Counted from the first letter of the stretch, positions 51,244-59,682 are shown. The stretch is 64,000 nucleotides of DNA from Lachnoclostridium sp. An131 (GCF_002160825.1 NZ_NFLI01000003.1:1-64000); one strand, 5' to 3'. Numbers and translations are program-made. The notes: generated by a model not told the origin, from the letters alone.

Positions 51244-51513
51244 TTGAACGATGCCTTTAAAGCCCTCTCTGATCCCACCAGGCGCCGGATTCTGGAGCTT
51301 CTGGCAGATCGGGACATGACAGCCGGAGAGATTGCCGGCTGCTTTGATATTTCGAAGCCATCCATCAGCCACCACCTGAATACGCTCAAGTCCGCCGGCC
51401 TTGTACTGGATGAACGGAACGGCCAGAACATTATATACAGCCTGAATATGACCATATTTCAGGAGCTGATGAAATGGTTCTTTGATTTTTCTGAAGGAGG
51501 AAAAAAGAAATGA
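51244..51513 (+). CDS. ArsR/SdpR-family autorepressor
   Basis: 89 aa. Starts with TTG at 51244, set by AGGAGG 8 nt upstream. It is a winged helix-turn-helix: FKALSDPTRRRILELLADRDMTAGEIA and FDISKPSISHHLNTLKSAGLV. No metal-binding cysteine pair, so it is SdpR-like rather than a metal sensor. In Bacillus SdpR represses sdpRI and is pulled to the membrane by SdpI. The last codons overlap the SdpI-like gene by 4 nt. The operator repeats at 51114-51157 are its likely targets. Confidence 0.9.
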   Translation: MNDAFKALSDPTRRRILELLADRDMTAGEIAGCFDISKPSISHHLNTLKSAGLVLDERNGQNIIYSLNMTIFQELMKWFFDFSEGGKKK

Positions 51514-52154
51514 AAAAAATAAATATCTTCTTATTTGTTCTTTCGATTTTATCGCTGATTGGACAGTGTCTTCTGCTCCCGCAGATGCCGGACACGGTTC
51601 CCATCCACTGGAACACAGCCGGAGAAGTAAACGGCTTCGGCAGCAAATACATCACTCTGGTGCTCGCCGCAGTCCCGCTCATCCTGTTCCTGCTGTTTTT
51701 TCTGATTCCCAGAATCGATCCGCGCAAAGCCAGCTATGAAAAGCACCAGAAGGCCTATGATATTTTCCGCGTCTTTGTCATTCTGCTCTTTACCGCCTTC
51801 GTCTGGGTCTCCAACGGAGCCATGATGGGCTGGCCCGTCAGCATCAACCGGGTGGTCCCCATCGGCATCGGCATCCTGCTTCTGGTCATCGGCAACTATA
51901 TGCCGCAGATCCGGTCCAACTACACCTTTGGCATCAAGACGCCCTGGGCTCTGGAAAGTCCCTACGTCTGGAAGAAAACCCATGCCGCAGGCGGCGTCCT
52001 TTTCTGCATTTATGGAATACTTATGATTTTATCCGGGATTTTCCCTTCTCCCTGGATGACGAACCTTACACTGGCAGTGATTCTGCTCGGTGTCGCTGGA
52101 ATGTATCTCTATTCCTGGCTGCTTTTCCGGAAGGAATGTGGAAAAAAATCCTGA
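51510..52154 (+). CDS. SdpI family immunity-like membrane protein (DUF1648)
   Basis: 214 aa with six hydrophobic segments. PQMPDTVPIHWNTAGEVNGFGSKY is the DUF1648 signature and RSNYTFGIKTPWALESPYVWKKTHAAGG the SdpI signature. In Bacillus SdpI protects against the SdpC toxin and binds SdpR. No toxin gene is seen here, so it may guard against outside toxins or serve as a signal protein. The start overlaps the regulator stop by 4 nt (ATGA) with GGAGG upstream. Confidence 0.9.
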   Translation: MKKINIFLFVLSILSLIGQCLLLPQMPDTVPIHWNTAGEVNGFGSKYITLVLAAVPLILFLLFFLIPRIDPRKASYEKHQKAYDIFRVFVILLFTAFVWVSNGAMMGWPVSINRVVPIGIGILLLVIGNYMPQIRSNYTFGIKTPWALESPYVWKKTHAAGGVLFCIYGILMILSGIFPSPWMTNLTLAVILLGVAGMYLYSWLLFRKECGKKS

Positions 52155-52166
52155 CCAGCACGAAAC

Positions 52167-52200
52167 GGGGCAGCGGTATCTGAGTGGATACCGCTGCCCC
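52167..52200. terminator. Bidirectional terminator after sdpI
   Basis: GGGGCAGCGGTATC pairs with GGATACCGCTGCCCC around a 5-nt loop; TTATTTT follows at 3 nt on the + side. The CPBP gene converges from the other side. Confidence 0.8.
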
Positions 52201-52216
52201 GCATTATTTTCTCCTT

Positions 52217-53101
52217 CTAATGCATCATCGGAGAAGCGCCTTCATACACGGAATCTTCCCCAGCCGCTTTTTCTTCTTTTTCCTCCAGATCCTTTCTTAT
52301 CAGCTTCAGGCCGCCCACAGACAGGCCCACGCCCAGTACGACAGCCACTACATAGGAAGCAATCTCCACTGCCGCAGACGGCTCCGTCCCGAAAATCATG
52401 TTCAGAAGAGGCGTCACAAAGGTTCCATACGCATTGAATACCATATGTACGGCGATTCCCGCCAAAAGCGATTCATATTTCAGAACCACATAACCGCAGA
52501 CCATTCCCAGAAGGAACGCATAGGCTCCCTGCACCAGATTCATATGCGCAATTCCGAAGAACAAAGCCTGAATCGCATTGATGACCCAGAATCCAGCTCC
52601 CGCCTTTTTCAAATACTCTATGGTAAGGCCGCGGAAAATAATCTCCTCACCGATTGGAGCCAGAATCACAGTCGCCAGAATCGACAAAAAGCTGGTTGTG
52701 GCAATACCGGAGGCCTCGATCATCTGATTGTAAGCCTCAATCATATCTGGCGCCGCAAGCTGCCATGCAGTCAGAAGAAGACCTATCAGGAACTGCGCTC
52801 CGAAAGCCAGCATTACCGTATAGCCTACACCCTTCCAGCTGAATTTTCCCGCAAAGGGAATTCCTGTTTTTTTCTGCCTGCGCACCACATAAAGATAATA
52901 CCACAACCCCATAACAGCAAGCGTGAATACATGCATCCATACGACAAGCACAATGGAATTTTCCGTATATGTCTGCGTCATTCCTGTAAAACCGGAGCTA
53001 ATCAGCCAGGCTGTCATCACAACGACGGTGACAATCAGCTGGATCCCTATCATACTGAGCAGCGGAACGATGCTCATAAAATACCATCCCAGTTTTTTCA
53101 T
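52217..53101 (-). CDS. CPBP family intramembrane metalloprotease
   Basis: 294 aa with about eight membrane segments. The CPBP/Abi motifs are APIGEEIIFRG (the catalytic Glu pair), FGIAHMNLVQGAYAFLLGM and HMVFNAYG. These act as CAAX-like prenyl proteases or as immunity proteins against bacteriocins. In Gram-positives many sit near peptide-toxin genes; here it converges on the sdpRI pair, which hints at the second role. GGAGG precedes the ATG. The C-terminal tail is acidic. Confidence 0.88.
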   Translation of the reverse strand: MKKLGWYFMSIVPLLSMIGIQLIVTVVVMTAWLISSGFTGMTQTYTENSIVLVVWMHVFTLAVMGLWYYLYVVRRQKKTGIPFAGKFSWKGVGYTVMLAFGAQFLIGLLLTAWQLAAPDMIEAYNQMIEASGIATTSFLSILATVILAPIGEEIIFRGLTIEYLKKAGAGFWVINAIQALFFGIAHMNLVQGAYAFLLGMVCGYVVLKYESLLAGIAVHMVFNAYGTFVTPLLNMIFGTEPSAAVEIASYVVAVVLGVGLSVGGLKLIRKDLEEKEEKAAGEDSVYEGASPMMH

Positions 53102-53205
53102 AAAAAATGACCTCCAAATCCGTTAATCTGAGATTTATCATAGCAAATCTCCGTAGAATTGACCATATAAGCAAAGGAATCTTAACAAAACCTTAAACTT
53201 TTCCG

Positions 53206-54042
53206 TTACAAAACAAGCTCCAGAAGCAGTCCCACTGCAGCCGAAATCACGTACAGCAGAGCCAGAATTCCCAGATTCTCTTTCATAGGCCTGTTCGTCT
53301 TAAACAGCACAGCCAGTCCCACGCCGGCTCCCGCGCAGAGACCAGACATAGCTGCCGCAAAGCTTAAGCCTCCCGCCAGGTAAAGCTCTGTAATCAGGAT
53401 GGAAGAGGCGCAGTTCGGAATCAGGCCCAGCAGTGCCGTCAAAAGGGGCTGAAACCAGGTATCCCGTCCAAGAATGGCGGTCAGCGTATTCATTCCGATC
53501 CACTCCAGAAGAACATTCAGCACAAACGTAAATACCAGGATGTAAGCCGTCAGGCGTACCGTGTGCTTAAGGGCCGGCTTTAGGATGCCGCCATGATCGC
53601 TGCAGCCGCAGCTTCTGCACAGGTCTTCTATATGCTTCTCTTCCTTTTTATTTCTCAGCACCAGATCTGCCAGATAGCCGAACCCGATTCCGATCAGCAC
53701 CTTTCCCAGCAGAAGCCGCGCAATCACCGGGCCGCTCCCCGGATTGCCCAGCAGAATCAGAACCGCCTCATCGGAAGTCGAAAGAAACACCGCCAGCAGC
53801 GTTCCCGGGGTAATCACGCCCCCGGAATACAGATTTGCGGCAGCCACAGAAAAGCCGCATTGGGGAACACAGCCAAACACAGCTCCTACGGCAGGGCCCG
53901 CCTTTCCCACTTTTCCCAGCACACGGTTCATATAGTTATTCGAATAATGCTCCAGCGCTTCCAGAGCCAGAAAGGCCGCCAGCAAAAAGGGCACCATTCT
54001 CACAGTATCCAGAAACGCATGTTCCAGCGCATGCAGAATCAT
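53206..54042 (-). CDS. Putative heavy-metal/manganese exporter (PF11449, 'ArsP_2'-like)
   Basis: 278 aa with about eight to ten membrane segments. Two inverted halves share motifs: AVFGCVPQCGFSVAAANLYSGG and LIPNCASSILITELYLAGGLSFAAAMSGLCAGAG. A loop between the halves has DLCRSCGCSDHGG, a Cys/His cluster that could bind a metal. The family is annotated as arsenic efflux or putative manganese transporter; no experimental case fits closely. GAGGTGG precedes the ATG. Its leader carries copy D of the palindromic element and a terminator, so attenuation is likely. Confidence 0.8.
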   Translation of the reverse strand: MILHALEHAFLDTVRMVPFLLAAFLALEALEHYSNNYMNRVLGKVGKAGPAVGAVFGCVPQCGFSVAAANLYSGGVITPGTLLAVFLSTSDEAVLILLGNPGSGPVIARLLLGKVLIGIGFGYLADLVLRNKKEEKHIEDLCRSCGCSDHGGILKPALKHTVRLTAYILVFTFVLNVLLEWIGMNTLTAILGRDTWFQPLLTALLGLIPNCASSILITELYLAGGLSFAAAMSGLCAGAGVGLAVLFKTNRPMKENLGILALLYVISAAVGLLLELVL

Positions 54043-54092
54043 ACTTCCACCTCTTTCACATCTCTTCTGTTTAATTTCGAAGCTCCTGTCTT

Positions 54093-54121
54093 ATAAAAAC
54101 TGCCGCCCGAAGCGGCGGCAG
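54093..54121 (-). terminator. Leader terminator of the metal exporter gene
   Basis: On the minus strand CTGCCGCC pairs with GCGGCAG around a CGCTTCGG loop and is followed by TTTTTATAAG. It lies 51 nt before the exporter ATG and after copy D, that is, inside the leader. Confidence 0.7.
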
Positions 54122-54139
54122 TGTGTTTTTGTTGCCTGA

Positions 54140-54187
54140 CTGGCGCCGGTGTGCCAAAGACACGATTCCCTGATATACCGACACCAG
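54140..54187 (-). repeat. Dispersed near-palindromic element, copy D
   Basis: Minus-strand text: CTGGTGTCGGTATATCAGGG then AATCGTGTCTTTGGCACACC and GGCGCCAG. The outer arms CTGGTGTCGG and CCGGCGCCAG pair over ten positions with two G-U; an inner GTGTC/GGCAC hairpin fills the middle. A promoter (TTGCGC, 17 nt, TATTCT) ends just upstream, so the element begins the transcript. Confidence 0.65.
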
Positions 54188-54369
54188 GTTATCAGAATAC
54201 CACATTCCCGCCCGGCGCGCAAGTGCCGGCAAAATCTTTGTTAAAATTTTAATAATATCCATTGCATTCTGACAGTAATATGTTATAATTGCTTCAGACG
54301 CCAGGATAAGCTTTCTGACTGGCTGTCATTTCCGCAAAAAGCGGAACACTCATTTTGGAAAATAAATAA

Positions 54370-54476
54370 TAGCGAAGTAGGATTTTATGCGTCAAGTGTT
54401 CGCAGGCTGGGGAGTCGCCGCGAAACGAAAAGCAGAGCATGAGAGCTTGGTCTTACGATATATAATCCGCACCCGT
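54370..54476 (+). promoter_or_regulatory. Tetrahydrofolate (THF) riboswitch before folT
   Basis: The leader carries the conserved parts of the THF riboswitch class: AGTAGGAT near the start, GCGTCAAGTGTT (consensus GCGUUAAGUGU), GGGGAGTCGCCGCGAAACGA in the middle and AATCCGCACC at the end closing P1. It precedes an ECF folate S-component, the usual target. The distance to the ATG (about 100 nt) leaves room for a ribosome-site switch. Confidence 0.8.
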
Positions 54477-54574
54477 TGCTGCAGATGAGTACATCTCATG
54501 TGTGGAGGAGATCGGGCTGGGACAGTCTCGATATTATTTATTTTACCTGGCACACTACAGGAGGTGTATTTTTT

Positions 54575-55150
54575 ATGCAGTTATTTTCTAAGGACGCCTT
54601 TGCGTTCCGGGAACAGCTTCAAAACCTGAAGAAGGTACAAAGCATTTGTCTCTGCGGCCTTTTTGTGGCAGCTTACGTGGCCCTCTCCTTCTTCAGCATC
54701 AAAATGACCGAATTTCTTGAATTCCGTTTTGCCTTTCTGGCACTGGCCGCGGCAGCCGCCTACGGCGGCCCCGTCATGGGAATGGCCGCAGGACTTACGG
54801 GCGACGTCATCAGCTTTTTCGCAGCTCCCCAGACAGGCCCGTTCTTTCCGGGATTTACCATCAGCTATGCGCTCCTGGGCTTCCTCTTCGGAATGATCCT
54901 CTACCGCTCAAGGATCACGCCTCTGCGCGCATTCGCGGCAGGGCTGGCGGAGTTCATCATTGCCTGTACGCTCAACACCCTGTGGCTTCATTTTATGTAC
55001 GGCATGGAATGGGAATATCTCTTCACCATCCGCCTCATTAAAAATGTAGTCTCCCTTGGCGTCAATACCGTGCTGCTCTTCGTCTTTATGAAGGCGTTTT
55101 CACGGATTATCCTGACTGTCTCACCGACGCTGAAAGCGTCCCGGCAGTAA
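54575..55150 (+). CDS. folT: FolT, folate-specific S component of an ECF transporter
   Basis: 191 aa from ATG 54575 (AGGAGG at 54559-54564); an upstream start at 54476 would read riboswitch DNA. It has about six membrane segments: FVAAYVALSFFSIKM, LEFRFAFLALAAAAAYGGPVMG and PGFTISYALLGFLFGMILYR are characteristic of FolT. It binds reduced folates and partners a shared EcfAAT module encoded elsewhere. The gene follows a THF riboswitch. Folate import fits the one-carbon/corrinoid neighbourhood downstream. Confidence 0.92.
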   Translation: MQLFSKDAFAFREQLQNLKKVQSICLCGLFVAAYVALSFFSIKMTEFLEFRFAFLALAAAAAYGGPVMGMAAGLTGDVISFFAAPQTGPFFPGFTISYALLGFLFGMILYRSRITPLRAFAAGLAEFIIACTLNTLWLHFMYGMEWEYLFTIRLIKNVVSLGVNTVLLFVFMKAFSRIILTVSPTLKASRQ

Positions 55151-55204
55151 AGAGAGGCGCCCGCATATCACAATACAAATCCTGCCGCAGCGCGGCAGAT
55201 CAGA

Positions 55205-55250
55205 CAAGACGGAGCATCTGCCTGAAAGCGGATACTCCGTCTTGTTTTCT
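55205..55250. terminator. Terminator after folT
   Basis: CAAGACGGAG and CTCCGTCTTG form a 10-bp stem, with a smaller inner pair, and TTTTCTCTC follows on the + strand. The cbiK gene converges from the right and ends 11 bp away. Confidence 0.85.
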
Positions 55251-55260
55251 CTCATATTGC

Positions 55261-56139
55261 TCATAAAGGAAATGTCTGGCTTTCCTCTGTATAATTTTCT
55301 CTTTTCTGCTGTCCGTACAGGGCGTCTTCCCCCTCCGGACAGACCTCCTGAAGCCTCTCTTCCGCCGCACGCACATGCCTCAGATAGATCCTTCTCACAC
55401 CCGGATACTCACCGAGTCCCTTCATCTGGCAGGCCACTTCATAGCCCTCCCGCTCGAACTGGCTTCTCCAGGAATCCTCATCCTCACCGGACATATCATG
55501 AATCGCATGGTCGCCGGCCACCACCATAAAAGGCGCCAGTATCAGTCTTCTGGGCCCCAGCGCGCGGATCTGCTTTTTCAGGGATTCCATGGACGGATAA
55601 GCCTCCACTGTTCCCAGGAATACTCTGGAATATCCCAAATCCTTAAACGTATAATCCAGGGCCGCATAGATGGAATTGGCATAGTGCGTGGTTCCATGTC
55701 CCATCAGTACCAGCGCCTCGTCTTCCTTCAAGTCCGGAAACTCTTCCATCACCGCATGAATCACTGCCTCATTGTCTTCCTGGGAGGTCAGCAGCGGATC
55801 ACCGAAGGCCACGCTTTCAAAAGCGTCCCGCCTCCCCAGCACATCCTCCTTCATCAGATCGTTTTCCACTCCGTTGATCACATGGGTGGGCTGCACAATC
55901 AGCTCCGTGATTCCGTCTTCGATCATCTGCTCCACCGCTTCTGCCACAGTCGGAACCTGGATCCGATCCCGGCGCAGCAGCTTCGCGATAATCATTTTGC
56001 TGGTCCAGGCCCGGTAGATCCGGTACTCCGGATACGCCTCCTCAATATCCTTTTCGATTCTGTCAATGGTCTTTTCTCTGGTCCGGTGAAAGCTTGTTCC
56101 AAAGCTCACTACCAGAATCGCTTTTTTTGACTCCTTCAT
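55261..56139 (-). CDS. cbiK: Sirohydrochlorin cobaltochelatase CbiK
   Basis: 292 aa. ILVVSFGTSFHRTREKTIDRIE opens the protein; LIVQPTHVINGVEND, LMGHGTTHYANSIY and LAPFMVVAGDHAIHDMSGED carry the His residues that bind cobalt and the porphyrin. It inserts Co2+ into sirohydrochlorin in the anaerobic B12 pathway. No other cobalamin biosynthesis gene is in this window, so the rest of the pathway lies elsewhere. AAGGAG lies before the ATG. It shares direction with the DUF3786 and corrinoid activator genes upstream. Confidence 0.93.
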   Translation of the reverse strand: MKESKKAILVVSFGTSFHRTREKTIDRIEKDIEEAYPEYRIYRAWTSKMIIAKLLRRDRIQVPTVAEAVEQMIEDGITELIVQPTHVINGVENDLMKEDVLGRRDAFESVAFGDPLLTSQEDNEAVIHAVMEEFPDLKEDEALVLMGHGTTHYANSIYAALDYTFKDLGYSRVFLGTVEAYPSMESLKKQIRALGPRRLILAPFMVVAGDHAIHDMSGEDEDSWRSQFEREGYEVACQMKGLGEYPGVRRIYLRHVRAAEERLQEVCPEGEDALYGQQKRENYTEESQTFPL

Positions 56140-56166
56140 TGCTCCTGTCTCCTTGCTGCCGGCTTT

Positions 56167-56814
56167 TTAAGCCGCTAATGTTTTCAGTGTAGTAATGGAA
56201 ATATCACCCACCACAGCCAGGTCCTCTGCCTGGTACGCATAGGGGAAGTTGTCCTCAAAGAGGATCTGAGAGGATGGCGGGAACTCCTCGTCTCCGGCCC
56301 AGAGAATGAAGCGCACATGAAGACCATTGATGAATTCAAATTCATAGGACACATCGCCCAGGCTCAGCTTCTTCACGCCTGGTATTTTTTCCATGCCTTC
56401 CGCAAATTTGTCCAGCTTGAAGCCGAAGCCGAATTTCAGCCTCATCAGGCAGCGTCCCTCAAACTGGCGGAAATAGACCTCGCCCCAGGGAACCTCCCGG
56501 TAGGTCAGATATTTGCCGCTGCTCTTTACCATCTGCGCCGAGATCAGGAACCGCAGCACAATGATCTTCGCCGGAACCATGTCCAGCAGAAGAAAAGCGC
56601 CCTCCTCATTCTCGTCTTCCTTGTGCACCGCAAATTCCGGAAAATCTACCAGATAGCGGAAGCCCATCAGCCGGATATGAAACTGCTGCTTCTCCTCGTC
56701 ATACTCTACACCGCAGCGCTCGGCCGCTTCCTTCGGATCGATATTCCGGTATTCGCTCAGATAATGCTCCAGGGGAATCCGTTCTTTATTGTCCTTTTCA
56801 TAAGGGAAATCCAT
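56167..56814 (-). CDS. DUF3786 domain-containing protein
   Basis: 215 aa from ATG 56814; the alternative ATG at 56871 has no ribosome site, but that of 56814 (AAAGAGAG) is also weak. DUF3786 motifs include FPEFAVHKEDENEEGAFLLLD and RFILWAGDEEFPPSSQILFEDN. It is a soluble protein of unknown function. The domain is common next to corrinoid/methyltransferase genes in acetogens, where it may assist corrinoid-protein activation. It lies between cbiK and the activator gene in the same direction. A C-G hairpin, GCCGGCCGG/CCGGCCGGT, lies at about 56885-56915 upstream. Confidence 0.72.
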   Translation of the reverse strand: MDFPYEKDNKERIPLEHYLSEYRNIDPKEAAERCGVEYDEEKQQFHIRLMGFRYLVDFPEFAVHKEDENEEGAFLLLDMVPAKIIVLRFLISAQMVKSSGKYLTYREVPWGEVYFRQFEGRCLMRLKFGFGFKLDKFAEGMEKIPGVKKLSLGDVSYEFEFINGLHVRFILWAGDEEFPPSSQILFEDNFPYAYQAEDLAVVGDISITTLKTLAA

Positions 56815-56987
56815 ATTTTCATCTCTCTTTCCTGAGACCCTCTCAGGATTTTCTTCCCGACACAGTCTCATGCTTTATGACAGCACGCCGGCCGGGACAT
56901 ATAGCTCCGGCCGGTATGCGTATCTGCTCATTTATGTTTCTGCTCTAATTTCTGTCTCTGTTTTCCGCCGCCGTTTCCTGTCTCTGT

Positions 56988-58916
56988 CTATTTCTGAGTC
57001 ACTGACGGAAACAGGCTGCTGTCCGTATGAGGCAGGAAGCAGCAGGCCACGAACTCATCCATGTATCCAGGCTCCGTGGAAAGCTCCAGATAAGTCATGT
57101 TCTGGGCCAGCTCATAGACCTTGCGCTCTGCTTTTGTGGAAAGCAGCATGGCATAGGCGCCGGACAGGGAGGAATTGCCGATATAGTGATAATACTCGAT
57201 GGGAATATCCGGGAACATGCCGATATTGATAGCATTCTGCATGTTGATGCCGCTTCCGATTCCTCCGGCCACATATACCTGCTCGATCATGCTGATGTCG
57301 AAATCCAGGCTCTTCAGCATCGTGCGGACCGCAGAGAAAATCGCTCCCTTGGCACGGATAAAATTGTCAATATCCACCTCGGTGATCTCTACATCCTTCG
57401 TGCCCTCTGCCTCTTCTTCAAAGGCCAGCACGTAGCTTCCCATACCGTAGGCGTCGTGCTTGATTCTCTTTCCTTCCCGGATAAATTTTCCCTTGGGGCT
57501 GATCATGCCGCAGCGGAACAGCTCCGCAATTACGTCAATGATACCGGAACCACACAGGCCTACCGGTTTCTGTCCCTCGTCTCCGATGATCTGGAACGTG
57601 GGTTCCATGGTCTCCTTGTCAATCGTACATGCCTCGATGGCGCCGTCTGTGGCGCGCATGCCGCAGCTGATATCGCCTCCTTCGAAGGCCGGTCCTGCGG
57701 AGCAGGCGCAGCTCATCATGAAATCAGAGTTTCCGAATACCAGCTCGCCGTTGGTTCCCAGATCGATGAACAGTGAGAAGTGGGGCTGGTTCCACAGCAT
57801 GCTGACCAGTGTGCCCGCCGTGATATCTCCTCCCACATAGCTTCCGATATTGGGCGCCATGATAATATGTGCGTCCGGATGCACGTTCAGATGGATATCC
57901 GACGCATAGAAGGAATTCGTCTTAAAGAAGGCCGGAATATACGGCTCCATCCGCAGCGGGTCCGCGTTGATCCCCATCAGCAGGTGATTCATCGTGGCAT
58001 TGCCCGCCACTGCCAGACGGAAAATATGGCGGGGACTGATTCCTGCCGCCCGGCACATCTGCTGAATCAGCGGATTCAGCGTCTCAGAAACGATAGCGTC
58101 CTGCAGCCGCTTTTGTCCGCCGGGCTTCGTGGATTCGATAATACGGTTGATAACATCCGCTCCATAACGAATCTGTCCGTTTCCAGTGGAAGCCTTGGCC
58201 AGGATCTTTCCGTTGGTCATATCGACTATGACAGCCGCCACTGAGGTGGTTCCGATATCGACCGCCAGGCCTCCCACAATCAGATTCTCATTGCTTCCTG
58301 ATACTTCATAGACAAAGACATGGCTCTTACTCTGGCTGATCACACACTGCACATCAAAATCGCTGCTCCTGAGCACATCCGGCAGACGGCGCAGCACAGA
58401 ATAAGGCACCCGTACGTGCTCAATCCCCGTCTCTTTCTGAAGGGCCCGGATCAGCCGTTCGATATCCGGCATTGTATCGTCCAGACTTGGCGGATTCATT
58501 TTTACGGATACAATCCTGAGATTGTTCTTCATCGGAAGTCCCGCTTCCTCCACCTTCTCTTTGGACTCATCAAAGATTCTTACTTCTTCCGGGGAGCTCA
58601 AATCAGCCACCTTCATGCGGCTTCTGTAGGCAGACGCAATATCCGGAACCATAATCTCCACGTCTCCCGCCACATGGCTGCAGCAGGCCAGGCGCCATCC
58701 CTCCGCGTATTCTTCATCGCTGATATGGCGGGTCTGTCTGGAATCCAGTTTTCCGCTTAAAAGCTTCACCCTGCACTTTCCGCAGGAGCCGTTTCCGGAA
58801 CAGGGCGCGTCAATCACCACATTCGATTTGCGCGCGGTCTCCAGAAGATTCTCTCCTGCCATAGTGGAGACCATCACCTTTTCCCCGTTTTCAAATTGAA
58901 ATGTCACATTTGCCAT
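56988..58916 (-). CDS. Corrinoid activator, RACo/RamA-like ASKHA protein with 2Fe-2S domain
   Basis: 642 aa from ATG 58916 (GGGAGG about 10 nt upstream); the longer frame to 58991 is unconserved. Residues 1-90 are a 2Fe-2S ferredoxin with APCSGNGSCGKCRVKLLSG and ACC. A linker domain follows, then an ASKHA ATPase (DUF4445) with AVDIGTTSVAAVIVD, IDLGTNGELVFGN and AGGIGSGINMQNA. Such proteins reduce Co(II) to Co(I) in corrinoid methyltransferase proteins with ATP. The methyltransferase partner is not in the window. Confidence 0.9.
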   Translation of the reverse strand: MANVTFQFENGEKVMVSTMAGENLLETARKSNVVIDAPCSGNGSCGKCRVKLLSGKLDSRQTRHISDEEYAEGWRLACCSHVAGDVEIMVPDIASAYRSRMKVADLSSPEEVRIFDESKEKVEEAGLPMKNNLRIVSVKMNPPSLDDTMPDIERLIRALQKETGIEHVRVPYSVLRRLPDVLRSSDFDVQCVISQSKSHVFVYEVSGSNENLIVGGLAVDIGTTSVAAVIVDMTNGKILAKASTGNGQIRYGADVINRIIESTKPGGQKRLQDAIVSETLNPLIQQMCRAAGISPRHIFRLAVAGNATMNHLLMGINADPLRMEPYIPAFFKTNSFYASDIHLNVHPDAHIIMAPNIGSYVGGDITAGTLVSMLWNQPHFSLFIDLGTNGELVFGNSDFMMSCACSAGPAFEGGDISCGMRATDGAIEACTIDKETMEPTFQIIGDEGQKPVGLCGSGIIDVIAELFRCGMISPKGKFIREGKRIKHDAYGMGSYVLAFEEEAEGTKDVEITEVDIDNFIRAKGAIFSAVRTMLKSLDFDISMIEQVYVAGGIGSGINMQNAINIGMFPDIPIEYYHYIGNSSLSGAYAMLLSTKAERKVYELAQNMTYLELSTEPGYMDEFVACCFLPHTDSSLFPSVTQK

Positions 58917-59182
58917 CTGTCTGCTTCCTCCCGTTCTTCCCGCCGCTGTCGTTTTCCTGCCGGTTTCATCTTCCTGCGGCTGTTTTTCCAAAGCGGTGCG
59001 GAATGCCCCGCTCCCGCCTGAGTTCTCCCTTTATTTCCGCGGCAGTGAGCCAAGCGGACGCGGCCCAGGCCGACGTTATGATTATAGCACATCGAAGCGC
59101 TTCCGTCTATTCCCAAGTCTTCTGTTTTTCAATTTGCGGCCACTGTCCGCTTCTGCCCTTCCTGGCGTATCTTTTCATCTGT

Positions 59183-59518
59183 TCAGCCGTTCCAGCCCGC
59201 GATCCGCACCAGCTCCATCGTCCAGTCAGTATCCGCATCAATATCATACCAGGAACCATCTTCTCTCAACTGGATAAAGTACTCTGTCCCGAAGGTGATC
59301 TCTGCGTCACTGTTATTTTGTGTGGATATCCGCATCCCTTCCGCTGTCACAGAAGCTTTCTCAGCCTGAAGCACGATCCTATCGTCTGCGTTTCTGATGT
59401 CTCTTTCACTTTCTGTAATCTTCCAGGGGTACTGCGAAGCCTCTTTTATTCCGCATCCGGCAGTACAGACAAGAAAACCTGTTATAAGGCCTGCAATAAT
59501 TATGTTTTTTATTTTCAC
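59183..59518 (-). CDS. Lipoprotein with partial Ig-like (Big_14) domain, probably truncated
   Basis: 111 aa. Starts with GTG and a GGTGGAG site. The signal has a lipobox (LVCTAGCGIKE). The body resembles the first part of the bacterial Ig-like Big_14 domain (VTAEGMRISTQNNSDAEITF, GTEYFIQLREDGSWYDI). The usual second half, with its conserved aromatic strand, is missing; the protein ends at GWNG. Either a frameshift cut it or the family form is short. Function unknown; secreted proteins of this kind are often beside regulators. Confidence 0.6.
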   Translation of the reverse strand: MKIKNIIIAGLITGFLVCTAGCGIKEASQYPWKITESERDIRNADDRIVLQAEKASVTAEGMRISTQNNSDAEITFGTEYFIQLREDGSWYDIDADTDWTMELVRIAGWNG

Positions 59519-59682
59519 AGGGACTCCACCTTATTCCAAAAATAACAGACGGGTTTTCTTATGTCAATCTGCTTTTCCTCCTTCCTATCTGCCTCTTTTC
59601 ATTTACAGATTTTTTGATATACTTAAATTTGTGTCTTGCTGCAGCCGCAGGAGGACGATTCATTGTGAGGAGTGCTGTTTTT

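Noticed and set aside
54093-54300. yybP-ykoY (Mn2+) or NiCo riboswitch in the exporter leader
   Set aside because: Neither class's conserved internal loops could be matched; only a generic hairpin-terminator layout is seen.
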